From NCBI RefSeq assembly GCF_030758615.1, contig NZ_CP132381.1, forward strand, positions 186,001 through 250,000: a DNA stretch of 64,000 nt. The letters run 5' to 3'. Below the pieces are notes generated by a model, which did not search any database, was not told where the DNA came from, and saw nothing but the letters and a program-made list of their open reading frames with translations. Position numbers and translations under genes: made by a program. Origin of the DNA: Gilliamella apis (GTDB taxonomy: Bacteria > Pseudomonadota > Gammaproteobacteria > Enterobacterales > Orbaceae). This document shows, in pieces, positions 40,036 through 49,075 of this stretch. Each line of letters begins with the position of its first letter. Within the stretch, counting starts at the first letter, position 1.

Positions 40036-41070
40036 CTATTCTTCTTTAAGTAGCGTAGTTAACTGTTTAGCAAAGTTTTCTATTTCAGCTTGCTGAGTTG
40101 ACCATGAAGTACAAAAACGTAAGCAAATATGTTCAGGATCACTTTGCCCTAAATTATCCACCGCATAAACAGAAAGAATTTTTTGCGCTAATTGATTAGG
40201 TAACTTAACAAATAATTGGTTAGTTTGTGGTTTAGCAGCAAAAGTAAATCCAGCTTTTTCAAATAAGGTTGTGAGATTTTCAGCCATACTATTACTATGT
40301 TTACCTAAGGAAAGATAGAGGTTATTTTGCATTAATGCTTTAAATTGTACGGCTATAATCCAACTTTTCGCTAAAATTGCCCCTTTCTGTTTCATATTAA
40401 AGCGGAAGTCATGATTAATGCTATGATTATTAAATACTAACGCTTCACCGGCAAAAGCACCAACTTTGGTCCCACCAATATAAAATGCATCGGTATATTT
40501 GGCTAAGTCAGGAAAAGTAATGTCATTATCTTTAGCTGCCAATGCCATTGCTAAACGCGCGCCATCTAAATAAAGATAAAGATGATTTTTTTGACAAAAT
40601 TGATACAGATTTTGTAACTCTTGCTTACTATATATAGTCCCTAATTCGGTGGTATTAGAAATATACACCAGTTTTGGTTGTACCATATGTTCATCACAAT
40701 GGTAATCTAACACTGGTTTGATTAATTCTGGCGTTAATTTTCCATCTTCGGTTTTAACCGTTACCACTTTATGCCCTGTTGCCTCAATTGCGCCAGTTTC
40801 ATGCACATTGATATGCCCAGATTCAGCAGCGATCACCGCTTGATAAGGTTTTAAAATATGCGAAATCACCGTCAAATTGGTCATGGTTCCACCTGCCATA
40901 AAATGTATATCAGCATTCGGTGATTTTAATATTTTCCTTATGTGATTGATGGCATCATTACAACAATCATCTAAACCATAACCACTCAACTTTTTATTAT
41001 TGATATCGATAAATTCTTTTAATAAATCAGGGTGCACTGTTTGATTATAGTCATTTAAAAAATCGTACAT
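40036..41070 (-). CDS. Low-specificity L-threonine aldolase-like PLP enzyme
   Basis: This 344-residue fold-type I PLP enzyme belongs to the beta-eliminating lyase/threonine aldolase family. The PLP lysine is in YIGGTKVGAFAGEALV, the aspartate that contacts the pyridine nitrogen is in LYLDGARLAMAL, and HINVHETGAIE is the family segment near the cofactor. It splits threonine or allo-threonine to glycine and acetaldehyde. It resembles short Firmicutes-type aldolases more than E. coli LtaE, by impression only. It lies reversed between mobA and mobB, which are adjacent in many relatives, so it is probably a later insertion. Confidence 0.82.
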   Translation of the reverse strand: MYDFLNDYNQTVHPDLLKEFIDINNKKLSGYGLDDCCNDAINHIRKILKSPNADIHFMAGGTMTNLTVISHILKPYQAVIAAESGHINVHETGAIEATGHKVVTVKTEDGKLTPELIKPVLDYHCDEHMVQPKLVYISNTTELGTIYSKQELQNLYQFCQKNHLYLYLDGARLAMALAAKDNDITFPDLAKYTDAFYIGGTKVGAFAGEALVFNNHSINHDFRFNMKQKGAILAKSWIIAVQFKALMQNNLYLSLGKHSNSMAENLTTLFEKAGFTFAAKPQTNQLFVKLPNQLAQKILSVYAVDNLGQSDPEHICLRFCTSWSTQQAEIENFAKQLTTLLKEE

Positions 41071-41143
41071 ACCATTGCCTTTAATCTTGTATAAAATAAT
41101 GTAATATCTACTTTTAAATATAACATGTTAGTGGCAAGAGTCG

Positions 41144-41638
41144 ATGAATAGTAAAAAAATTATTGGCATCACGGGGTATAGTGGGAGTGGTAAAACCACT
41201 TTGTTAAAAAAGATTATTCAGTTAATGGTTTCACAAAATATTAAGGTAGGTTCATTAAAACATGCCCATCATGATATTGAGTTAGATATTCCAGGTAAAG
41301 ATAGCTATGAGCTACGCAAAGCTGGGGCGCAGCAAACGATTATTGCTTGTGATAAACGTTATGCATTGATTGAGGAAACACCCAATCAACCCGTTGACTT
41401 AAAAACACTTATTAACCATTTTAGCGATGTTGATATCATATTAGTTGAAGGATTTAAAGATGAGCAAATTCCCAAAATCATGTGCCATCGTAACACAATC
41501 GCAAAACCACTATTTATTGATGATTTTACCATCGCCGTTGCCAGTAATGAGCCATTAAATACATCCGTACCTGTATTAGATATTAATGAGCCAGAACAAA
41601 TAGTTATGTTTATAAATAATTATTTATTTAACGGTTAA
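41144..41638 (+). CDS. mobB: Molybdopterin-guanine dinucleotide biosynthesis protein MobB
   Basis: This 164-residue P-loop GTPase assists MobA. Walker A is GYSGSGKTTLLKK near the N-terminus, and LKHAHHDIELDIPGKDSYELRKAGA and VDIILVEGFKDEQIPKI are typical of MobB. Length is close to E. coli MobB (175). Confidence 0.93.
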   Translation: MNSKKIIGITGYSGSGKTTLLKKIIQLMVSQNIKVGSLKHAHHDIELDIPGKDSYELRKAGAQQTIIACDKRYALIEETPNQPVDLKTLINHFSDVDIILVEGFKDEQIPKIMCHRNTIAKPLFIDDFTIAVASNEPLNTSVPVLDINEPEQIVMFINNYLFNG

Positions 41639-41718
41639 TATAACCTATCTCACTTGACTCTTTTTGTATTAGAATACTGTTTATTCAACCATTTTTAATT
41701 AGTGGTATCTGGACTAAC

Positions 41719-42411
41719 ATGAAAATTACATTAAGGAAAACGTTAAGCATAATAAAAAAAATCGTGATTGGATTTATGCTAGTTTCGGTTTTTCTTATTT
41801 TATTAATGCGCTGGGTTAATCCATTTTGTTCGATGTTGATGGTTGAAAGAAAAATCGCTCACTGGAATATCAGCCAACAGCGAACTTGGAAAGATTGGGA
41901 TCAGATTTCTGATAATATTAAGATTGCAGTTATTGCAGCTGAAGATCAAAATTTTGCGGATCATTGGGGCTTTGATTTTAAAGCCATTAATCGGGCACTA
42001 ATTTATAATCAAAAAAATAGAAAAATCCGTGGTGCCAGTACCATAACGCAACAAGTAGCAAAAAATATTTTTCTATGGTCATCACGAAGTTGGATCCGTA
42101 AAGGCGTTGAATCATGGTTTACTGTTTGGATTGAAGTTATCTGGTCAAAACAACGTACGCTTGAAATTTATTTAAATAGTGTTGAATGGGGTGAGGGTAT
42201 TTTTGGTATTGAAGCTGCTTCTCGACACTATTTTAATGTCAGTGCTAACCAATTAACACCGTATCAAGCTAGTTTATTAGCGGCTACACTACCAAATCCA
42301 AGAAAATGGAGTCCGGCCAATCCTGATGATAAGATACAAAAAAAGGCCGAATGGATCCGCGGGCAAATGAGTAATTTAGGTGGCAAAAATTACCTAAAAC
42401 AACTCAACTGA
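41719..42411 (+). CDS. mtgA: Monofunctional peptidoglycan glycosyltransferase
   Basis: This 230-residue inner-membrane enzyme polymerises lipid II into glycan strands. It has one N-terminal transmembrane helix (about 13-33) and a glycosyltransferase family 51 domain. The catalytic glutamates lie in AAEDQNFADHWGFD and RTLEIYLNSVEWGEGIFGIEAA, with GASTITQQVAKN between them. There is no transpeptidase domain. Length is near E. coli MtgA (242). It ends 9 bp from the convergent sirtuin gene. Confidence 0.95.
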   Translation: MKITLRKTLSIIKKIVIGFMLVSVFLILLMRWVNPFCSMLMVERKIAHWNISQQRTWKDWDQISDNIKIAVIAAEDQNFADHWGFDFKAINRALIYNQKNRKIRGASTITQQVAKNIFLWSSRSWIRKGVESWFTVWIEVIWSKQRTLEIYLNSVEWGEGIFGIEAASRHYFNVSANQLTPYQASLLAATLPNPRKWSPANPDDKIQKKAEWIRGQMSNLGGKNYLKQLN

Positions 42412-42420
42412 TATATTTCA

Positions 42421-43107
42421 TTACATAAAGTTTTTAATATATTCAGGTACTACTTGACTGGCAGGACCGTAAATTTTAGTATTAAATAAGTTTTCACCTA
42501 AACTAGGCTCTAAGTTAAGTTCTACCGTTTTAACGCCAAATTGATTAGCCATTTGCACAAAACCAGCGGCCGGATAAACATTTCCTGAAGTACCAATTGA
42601 AATAAAATAATCAGCTTTCGATAGCGCATCATAGATTTCATCCATTTGTAGGGGCATTTCACCGAACCAAACAATGTGTGGACGAATTAAGTGGTTATCT
42701 TGATAAATTACATCATCATAACAAGCAAAAACTTGCCCTGTTTTTTCATTACGCACTTTTAATAATTCGCCATGCATGTGGATGATATTTTTGGAACCGG
42801 CTTTTTCATGAAGGTTATCCACATTTTGTGTAACAATTAGTACATTATCCGAGCCTAATTTCTGTTCTAATTGCGCTAAAGCAAAATGAGCCGCATTGGG
42901 TTTCACCTCAGGATTTTGTAACTTACTACGTAACATATTATAAAAACTATGTACGGCAATGGGATCACGCAAATAACCTTCGTAAGTAGCAACATCATCT
43001 ACATTATGACCTTCCCATAATCCATTTTGAGCACGGAATGTTGATAATCCTGATTCAGCAGAGATACCTGCGCCGGTTAAAATGACTATTTTAGGTATTT
43101 GCAACAT
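42421..43107 (-). CDS. cobB: CobB-like NAD-dependent protein deacylase (sirtuin) without zinc cysteines
   Basis: This 228-residue sirtuin has [14 protein letters not shown] (NAD loop), [12 protein letters not shown] and the catalytic His112 in HMHGEL. The zinc-binding module between HMHGEL and [12 protein letters not shown] is shortened and keeps a single cysteine (Cys129) instead of the usual four. The Tyr-x-x-Arg pair that marks desuccinylases is altered: Tyr56 is followed by Leu59 and Arg60. It also lacks the N-terminal extension of the long E. coli CobB form. It probably removes acyl groups from lysines, but specificity and stability may differ from CobB. Confidence 0.88.
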   Translation of the reverse strand: MLQIPKIVILTGAGISAESGLSTFRAQNGLWEGHNVDDVATYEGYLRDPIAVHSFYNMLRSKLQNPEVKPNAAHFALAQLEQKLGSDNVLIVTQNVDNLHEKAGSKNIIHMHGELLKVRNEKTGQVFACYDDVIYQDNHLIRPHIVWFGEMPLQMDEIYDALSKADYFISIGTSGNVYPAAGFVQMANQFGVKTVELNLEPSLGENLFNTKIYGPASQVVPEYIKNFM

Positions 43108-43159
43108 ATTTATTGGCCTTTTATGAACAAGTTGAATTATTTACAGTAGTTAAACACGA

Positions 43160-43975
43160 TTATTGGCTATATTCTGTCGTAAATATATGTAACGCTGGCT
43201 TGCTTAATTTTTGATATTGACTATAAGCTGTTGCTACTTTAAGCATTATTACATCTTTTGCTTCACCATCCAACCAACTACTAATCATAGCATGAATACT
43301 ATAAGCTTCAGGAGCCATACGGTGCAAAGTTAAAATAAGTGGCGTAATACCTAATCGAGATAATGGCGGAGTAAAATATTTCTGACTTTTACAAGCAAAT
43401 ACGGCTGCATAGCGTGATTTTTGTTTTTCTTGTTCTGCTTTTGACAAGGTATACCAACGCCAACTATCCGGTAAATAATTACGCCATGACCACTCCATTA
43501 ATGCATCATGACCAACGTAAACCACTAAATTGGCTTTAGCTCCAGCCTCAATTTGTGTTTTATCGATTAAAAATGACGCTGACTGTTTCCCAGCTGAGTA
43601 ACTAATAAAATCATCTACTGTATCATTGATATATTTACCATCATATGCCTGAGCAATAAGATAAACATCCTTGCTTTGATGTTTATAAATTATCTCCTCT
43701 AATATCTTGCCGTTATCAGGTTTATTAACTTGAATAACTTGCCACTCTTTTTGTTTAGCAAAATACGTTTTAAAACCATAAGCAGCGCCCCAGTAAAGAT
43801 TATTTTTAGGATCTTGACCATTACCAATTGCCGCAGGTACTGGAGCGATGGCCTGATATTTGTTATCACATAACGCAACCAGCACATGGATCACTTTGGG
43901 TTCAGCCAAACATGAAAATGATAACATTAGCAATCCAAATGAGAGCAATGCGAAATACTTTTTATATTTTTTCAT
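43160..43975 (-). CDS. Exported protein of unknown function, possibly caspase-like fold
   Basis: I do not know a named family for this 271-residue protein. It has a signal peptide (about 1-24, CLA-EP), so it is probably periplasmic. A block NGQDPKNNLYWGAAYGFKTYF (residues 52-72) looks strongly conserved in character. Two hydrophobic strands end in potential catalytic residues: NLVVYVGHDALM (His156) and YAAVFACKSQKYF (Cys195). This spacing and pattern resemble the His/Cys dyad of clan CD peptidases (caspases, gingipains, legumains). The fold assignment is inference. It is alone, next to cobB and divergent from a racemase gene. Confidence 0.55.
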   Translation of the reverse strand: MKKYKKYFALLSFGLLMLSFSCLAEPKVIHVLVALCDNKYQAIAPVPAAIGNGQDPKNNLYWGAAYGFKTYFAKQKEWQVIQVNKPDNGKILEEIIYKHQSKDVYLIAQAYDGKYINDTVDDFISYSAGKQSASFLIDKTQIEAGAKANLVVYVGHDALMEWSWRNYLPDSWRWYTLSKAEQEKQKSRYAAVFACKSQKYFTPPLSRLGITPLILTLHRMAPEAYSIHAMISSWLDGEAKDVIMLKVATAYSQYQKLSKPALHIFTTEYSQ

Positions 43976-44146
43976 TAATAATAATCATCCATTTATCAAC
44001 CAACGCCTACAATTCGTTTTTTATAACTTATTCACGACAATATTATGATAGTTAATGATATTTCATTCTAATTTATTATCTTTACATACTAATAATTATA
44101 CCTAATAATTAATCACTATTAGTAAAAATATTATGGAGTATTAGAA

Positions 44147-44836
44147 ATGAAAACAATTGGGTTAATTGGTGGCATGAGTTGGGAAAGTACCGTTACTTAT
44201 TATCAAGTCATTAATCAATTTATTGGCAAATCGCTTGGTGGATTACATTCAGCTAAAACTCTGTTATATAGTGTCGATTTTCAAGAAATAGAAAGCTGCC
44301 AAGCGAATAATGAATGGGATAAAAGCGCAATTATTTTAACTGATGCAGCCAAAAAATTAGAATTAGCCGGTGCTGATTTTATTATTATTTGTACTAATAC
44401 GATGCATAAAGTTGCAGACCAAATTCAAAAAGCAATTACAATTCCTATCATTCATATCGCCGGCGTGACCGCCAAACATTTGATCAAAGATAAAATAAAA
44501 TCGGTTGCCTTACTTGGTACTAAGTACACCATGGAACAAGACTTTTACAAATCAAAATTAATTGAAAAAGGTTTAAATGTTTTAATCCCTAATGAACAAG
44601 ATAGGATAATCATTAATAATATTATTTATGACGAACTTTGCCTTGGGCAAATTAAACTAGAATCTAAGCAAGCTTATCTCAATATTATTGATAAACTCGT
44701 TAAACAAGGTGCAGAAGCGGTGATTTTAGGTTGTACGGAGATCGGTTTATTAATATCCCAACAAGATTACGCCATTCCTTTCTTTGATACAGCCTTATTA
44801 CATGCTCAAGAAGCTGCATGGTTAGCGATTCATTGA
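44147..44836 (+). CDS. Aspartate/glutamate racemase family protein (YgeA-like)
   Basis: This 229-residue cofactor-independent racemase family member has paired cysteines in IICTNTMHKV and LGCTEIGLL, which act as the two acid/base residues. The N-terminus IGLIGGMSWEST is typical of the broad-specificity YgeA-type group. It would interconvert L- and D-amino acids; the substrate is not predictable. ATGGAGTATTAGAAATG offers GGAG as the ribosome-binding site. Its 3' end overlaps the convergent lipoprotein gene by 15 bp. Confidence 0.88.
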   Translation: MKTIGLIGGMSWESTVTYYQVINQFIGKSLGGLHSAKTLLYSVDFQEIESCQANNEWDKSAIILTDAAKKLELAGADFIIICTNTMHKVADQIQKAITIPIIHIAGVTAKHLIKDKIKSVALLGTKYTMEQDFYKSKLIEKGLNVLIPNEQDRIIINNIIYDELCLGQIKLESKQAYLNIIDKLVKQGAEAVILGCTEIGLLISQQDYAIPFFDTALLHAQEAAWLAIH

Positions 44837-45121
44837 TCGCAAAGCAGTATAGGCAGAATTACATTCTCTCCTAGTTGATTCGGGATTTTTTTCTATCAAT
44901 TGTTTAAAATGATTTATAGTAGTTTCTAATGATTCTTCAGGATCAGCTGGGAGTTTAGATGATAATTGTAATTCATGAACTAATTTTATATAGCGATCAC
45001 ATTCAATAACACCAGTATCAATGGATTCATCAGAAGATGTATTTTTAGCATTATCATTACAAGCAACTAAACTAACAGTAATTAGACTAAGTAAAATAAC
45101 TCTCTGCAAATTATTTAACAT
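44822..45121 (-). CDS. Small putative lipoprotein of unknown function
   Basis: This 99-residue protein has a lipoprotein signal (LVAC, acylated Cys21) followed by a Ser/Asn/Asp-rich linker and a short helical domain with two further cysteines (IECDRY and RRECNS) that could form a disulfide. The residue after the lipobox Cys is Asn, not Asp, so outer-membrane sorting is likely. The start at 45121 follows GAGGGAT. I do not recognise the family. Confidence 0.75.
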   Translation of the reverse strand: MLNNLQRVILLSLITVSLVACNDNAKNTSSDESIDTGVIECDRYIKLVHELQLSSKLPADPEESLETTINHFKQLIEKNPESTRRECNSAYTALRSMNR

Positions 45122-45273
45122 TTTTATCCCTCGTATCAAAACTAACTTCTTGGTAATTATTTATTTAATCTTAAACTATAGTGTATAAAAAAATTTAAAT
45201 ATAACTACTTTATTCAAATAGTTATTTTAATTCTTAATTTATTTATAAACTAACTTAAATTCAGCATATAAAA

Positions 45274-45302
45274 AAGCCCTACTTTTAACCAAAGTAGGGC
45301 TT
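45274..45302 (-). terminator. Intrinsic terminator of rpoH
   Basis: AAGCCCTACTTT and AAAGTAGGGCTT form a perfect 12-bp stem with a 5-nt loop, with a T-run after it on the minus strand. It lies 19 bp after the rpoH stop. Confidence 0.9.
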
Positions 45303-45320
45303 ATATGTTAATAAAAGCAA

Positions 45321-46181
45321 TTACGCTTCAATCGCTACACGTAATTTTTTCATTGCATTTTTTTCAAGTTGACGAATACGTTCAGCAGAAACGCTGTATT
45401 TATCGGCCAACACTTGCAATGTTGATTTACTGTCATCGGCATCTAACCACCGAGCTTTGATAATATCTTGGCTACGCTCGTCTAATTGAGACAAGGCATC
45501 ATGTAACTTGTCAGTTGCGTCATTTTCCCAATTATCGTTTTCGATCGATTTTGAAAAATCAGAATTACCATCTTCTAAATAAAGCGCTGGAGCGACAATT
45601 GAATTATCATCGTCATCATTATCAATATCAAATGACATATCTTGCGCTGACATACGTGATTCCATCTCCAAGACGTCTTTACGACTTACACCTAGTTCAT
45701 CAGCAACCATATCGACTTCAGCGCTATTAAACCAACCTAAGCGTTGTTTATTCTTTCTTAAATTAAAGAATAATTTTCTTTGTGCTTTGGTTGTAGCAAC
45801 TTTAACAATACGCCAATTTTTTAGTACATATTCATGAATTTCAGCTTTTATCCAATGTACTGCAAATGATACTAAACGAACACCCATTTCAGGATTGAAA
45901 CGACGTACGGCTTTCATTAAACCAATATTACCTTCTTGAATCAAATCGGCTTGTGGTAGACCATAACCAGAATAACCACGCGCAATATGTGCAACAAAAC
46001 GCAAATGGGACAAAATCAATTGTCTTGCTGCATCCACATCATCATGATAATAAAGACGTTCACCTAAAGACTTCTCTTCCTCTGCAGTTAGCATCGGATA
46101 AGTATTTATCATACGAAGATATGATTCAATATTTCCTTGTGGGATTAAAGCACCTGCTTGCATTTTTAAATCAGTACTCAT
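45321..46181 (-). CDS. rpoH: RNA polymerase heat-shock sigma factor sigma-32
   Basis: This 286-residue sigma factor directs transcription of heat-shock genes such as dnaK. Region 2 carries [19 protein letters not shown] and [20 protein letters not shown]. The RpoH box is [13 protein letters not shown], which distinguishes it from other sigma factors. Region 4 has [19 protein letters not shown]. Length matches E. coli RpoH (284). It follows ftsX downstream of ftsY-ftsE, the conserved order, but has its own upstream region with a CRP site and its own terminator. Confidence 0.98.
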   Translation of the reverse strand: MSTDLKMQAGALIPQGNIESYLRMINTYPMLTAEEEKSLGERLYYHDDVDAARQLILSHLRFVAHIARGYSGYGLPQADLIQEGNIGLMKAVRRFNPEMGVRLVSFAVHWIKAEIHEYVLKNWRIVKVATTKAQRKLFFNLRKNKQRLGWFNSAEVDMVADELGVSRKDVLEMESRMSAQDMSFDIDNDDDDNSIVAPALYLEDGNSDFSKSIENDNWENDATDKLHDALSQLDERSQDIIKARWLDADDSKSTLQVLADKYSVSAERIRQLEKNAMKKLRVAIEA

Positions 46182-46264
46182 TTAATTCCCCCTTAAATTA
46201 AACTAATTTTGCTACATTTTACATCAGTAACAATTTAAAATCTTTCTATAAACTTAGACCATCA

Positions 46265-46286
46265 AAATGTGATTTAGTTCACATTT
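46265..46286. promoter_or_regulatory. CRP binding site upstream of rpoH
   Basis: AAATGTGATTTAGTTCACATTT has perfect TGTGA-N6-TCACA halves and AAA/TTT flanks. It is centred about 95 bp before the rpoH start codon. A possible -10, TATAGA on the minus strand at 46245-46250, would put it roughly 40 bp before transcription start, near the class II position. Confidence 0.8.
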
Positions 46287-46343
46287 TTATCATTATATTT
46301 GCAGTAAAGCATCTGATAAAAATCGTAAATGATTAACCTACAA

Positions 46344-47321
46344 TTATGAAGCTATTACCGTTTTATTCAAATACTTTTTAGTGGCAATAAATGCTGAAAA
46401 CCAGCCAATAATCATCGAAAATAAAACAATTAACAAACTTTCTTCCCATGAAAGCCCATTTATATTAATCATTGTTCCAAAAACATCTGATACATGCAAC
46501 ATGGTTGAATCTATTTGAAGAATAAATACTTTCGATAGAATCAACGCCAAAACCGCACTAATCAATCCAGTAAAAATACCATTATATAAAAATGGTCGTA
46601 AAATAAAGCCTTCAGTCGCACCAATCAATTGCATAACAATAATTGTTTGCCTACGGGCAAATATATTTAACCGAATACTATTACCTATAACCAGTGATAC
46701 TGCAATAACCATAAAAATTGAGATTGTCCACACTATCGATTTTACCATATTGGTTAATGCGGTTAATCGAGTAAACCAGCTATCATCGAGTTGCACATCA
46801 TCAACACCCGCTATTTTTTTTAACTGTGTTTGCAGATCATGTAATTTATCGGTAGATTTGGCTTCTTCTATTGGAAAAACAATAGCAACAGCTGGTAATG
46901 GATTTTCATCAAGTAGGTCAAGAGCATCATCAAATCCAGACCAAGTTTTAAACTCTTCTCGTGTATCTTCACGAGAAAGATAAGTCACATTTTCAACTTC
47001 AGCAATAGTCTTAAATTTATCAATTAAATCATTAGTTTGTTCCGAATCTAATGTTTTATTAATATAAACTGTTAAATTAGGAGTCGGATACCACTGTTCC
47101 GCCGCTTGATTGGCGTTTTTCAATAATAAATAGCCTATCGTCGGCAAAGTAATTGATATAGCAATAACCAAAATTGTCAGCAGAGAAGCAAATATATTTT
47201 GGTAAAAATAATTAAACACATTATGCCATGCGTAGCTGATCTGCCTTTGCCAGCGGCCCAAAAAGCTATTGTTGTTGGTTTTGTTTTTTTGTTTAGATGG
47301 TTTAACCTTCGCATTTATCAT
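46344..47321 (-). CDS. ftsX: Cell division protein FtsX
   Basis: This 325-residue inner-membrane protein has four transmembrane helices and a periplasmic loop (about 75-185). With FtsE it controls peptidoglycan hydrolase activation at the septum via EnvC. The C-terminal FtsX domain contains IFARRQTIIVMQLIGATEGFI. The ATG at 47319-47321 shares its A with the ftsE stop codon (TGATG), so translation is coupled; the open frame also allows a TTG one codon earlier. Confidence 0.96.
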   Translation of the reverse strand: MINAKVKPSKQKNKTNNNSFLGRWQRQISYAWHNVFNYFYQNIFASLLTILVIAISITLPTIGYLLLKNANQAAEQWYPTPNLTVYINKTLDSEQTNDLIDKFKTIAEVENVTYLSREDTREEFKTWSGFDDALDLLDENPLPAVAIVFPIEEAKSTDKLHDLQTQLKKIAGVDDVQLDDSWFTRLTALTNMVKSIVWTISIFMVIAVSLVIGNSIRLNIFARRQTIIVMQLIGATEGFILRPFLYNGIFTGLISAVLALILSKVFILQIDSTMLHVSDVFGTMININGLSWEESLLIVLFSMIIGWFSAFIATKKYLNKTVIAS

Positions 47322-47980
47322 CAACTTTTAACCTCTAAACGTCCTTGATTTAAATTTAGTATTCGATGATGTTTTCGACGTATCAATCCCATGTTATGGG
47401 TCGCCATTAACACAGTTACACCAGCTTGGTTAAACTCTTCAAATAATTTCAAAATATCTTTTGAGAGTTTGTCATCTAAATTACCAGTTGGTTCATCAGC
47501 AAGTAAAACCGTAGGTCGATTGACGATTGCTCGAGCTATCCCTACTCGTTGCTGTTCACCGCCAGATAGCTGTATTGGGTAAAATTTCATTTTATCAATC
47601 AAACCAACTTTATCTAATGCCGCAGAAACTCGTCTTTTAATTTCTTCAACAGGTTTACCTAAGATAATTAATGGAAAAGCAACATTATCATAAACAGTAT
47701 GATCGAGTAATAGTTGATGATCTTGGAAAATCATACCAATGGTACGACGCAGAAAAGGCATTTGATTTTTTTTCAAGCTGGAAACATCAACGCCATTCAG
47801 TAATACCTTGCCGTCATTAGCTTTTTCTAATCCACAAATTAAACGCATTAATGTACTTTTACCCGCGCCAGAGTGACCAGTTAAAAAGGCCATTTCTCCT
47901 TGCGCTAAAGTAAATGTTATATTTTGTAAAGCTGGTTTACCACCCGAATAAACTTTACTAACGCGTTGAAATTGGATCAT
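47321..47980 (-). CDS. ftsE: Cell division ATP-binding protein FtsE
   Basis: This 219-residue ABC ATPase partners with FtsX. Walker A GHSGAGKST, signature QLSGGEQQRVGIARA, Walker B VLLADEPTGNLD and the H-loop ATHN are all present. Length matches E. coli FtsE (222). It lies 9 bp after ftsY. Confidence 0.98.
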   Translation of the reverse strand: MIQFQRVSKVYSGGKPALQNITFTLAQGEMAFLTGHSGAGKSTLMRLICGLEKANDGKVLLNGVDVSSLKKNQMPFLRRTIGMIFQDHQLLLDHTVYDNVAFPLIILGKPVEEIKRRVSAALDKVGLIDKMKFYPIQLSGGEQQRVGIARAIVNRPTVLLADEPTGNLDDKLSKDILKLFEEFNQAGVTVLMATHNMGLIRRKHHRILNLNQGRLEVKS

Positions 47981-47989
47981 GATTTATCT

Positions 47990-48928
47990 CTATTCTTCCG
48001 TTTCGTCAAATAGGGCATTAATAAAATCATCAGCAACAAAAGGTCTTAAATCTTCAATTTTTTCACCTACGCCAATATAGCGGATTGGAATATTAAATTG
48101 ATCAGCTATGCTAAATATAATGCCACCTTTTGCGGTACCATCTAACTTGGTTAATGTCATCCCTGTTACGCCAACCGCTTCATTAAACAACTTTGTTTGG
48201 CTAATTGCATTTTGTCCTGTCCCAGCATCTATAGTTAACATAATTTCATGAGGTGCTGTTTCATCTTGCTTTTTAATTACTCTGACTATTTTTTTCAATT
48301 CGTCCATTAAATGAGATTTATTTTGCAAACGGCCAGCAGTATCGGCAATTAAAACATCGATATTTTTTGCTTTTGCAGCCTGAATAGCATCGAAGATTAC
48401 CGATGCTGAGTCAGCATTAATATGCTGAGCTATGACAGGGATGTTATTACGTTCACCCCAGACTTGCAATTGTTCAACCGCGGCAGCACGAAAGGTATCA
48501 CCAGCGGCAAGCATTACTGATTTGCCCTGTTGTTGAAATTGACGGGCTAATTTACCAATGGTTGTCGTTTTCCCAACACCATTGACACCAACCATCAAAA
48601 TAACAAAAGGTTTATGGTTTTCTATATTAAGTGGTTGCTGAGCACCATCTAAAATAGATTTCATTTCATTTTTTAATAGATCATGTAATGCATCCGCATC
48701 TTTTAATTCTTTTCTTGAGGCTTGTTGCGTTAACGAGCTAATTAATCTTTGCGTGGTGTCGAAACCGACATCAGCAATGATCAACTGTTCTTCTAATTCT
48801 TCAAATAGCTCATCATCGATCTTTTTGCCTTTAAATAAGCTTAGAAAACCAGATCCAATATTTTGTTTAGTTTTAAAAAGCCCTTTCTTTAAACGAGAAA
48901 AAAAACCTTCTTTCTTTTGTTCAACCAT
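47990..48928 (-). CDS. ftsY: Signal recognition particle receptor FtsY
   Basis: This 312-residue SRP receptor GTPase brings ribosomes with nascent membrane proteins to the Sec translocon. The NG domain has GVNGVGKTTTIGKLA (G1), DTAGRLQNKS (G3) and TKLDGTAKGG (G4). The protein lacks the long acidic A domain of E. coli FtsY (497 residues), keeping only a short basic N-terminus (FFSRLKKGLFKTKQNIG) that can bind membrane lipids. Confidence 0.97.
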   Translation of the reverse strand: MVEQKKEGFFSRLKKGLFKTKQNIGSGFLSLFKGKKIDDELFEELEEQLIIADVGFDTTQRLISSLTQQASRKELKDADALHDLLKNEMKSILDGAQQPLNIENHKPFVILMVGVNGVGKTTTIGKLARQFQQQGKSVMLAAGDTFRAAAVEQLQVWGERNNIPVIAQHINADSASVIFDAIQAAKAKNIDVLIADTAGRLQNKSHLMDELKKIVRVIKKQDETAPHEIMLTIDAGTGQNAISQTKLFNEAVGVTGMTLTKLDGTAKGGIIFSIADQFNIPIRYIGVGEKIEDLRPFVADDFINALFDETEE

Positions 48929-49075
48929 AAATAATCTATCCCACGATCAATATTAATAATCATTTTATCTTATTTTACAATAAAGCCCAAAGGATTCGAT
49001 CAAAGAGAATCATATAATTGATCCTTTTGATCTTTCAAAAAATATAATTCTTTTAGAATTGTCTGTTAAATGAGG

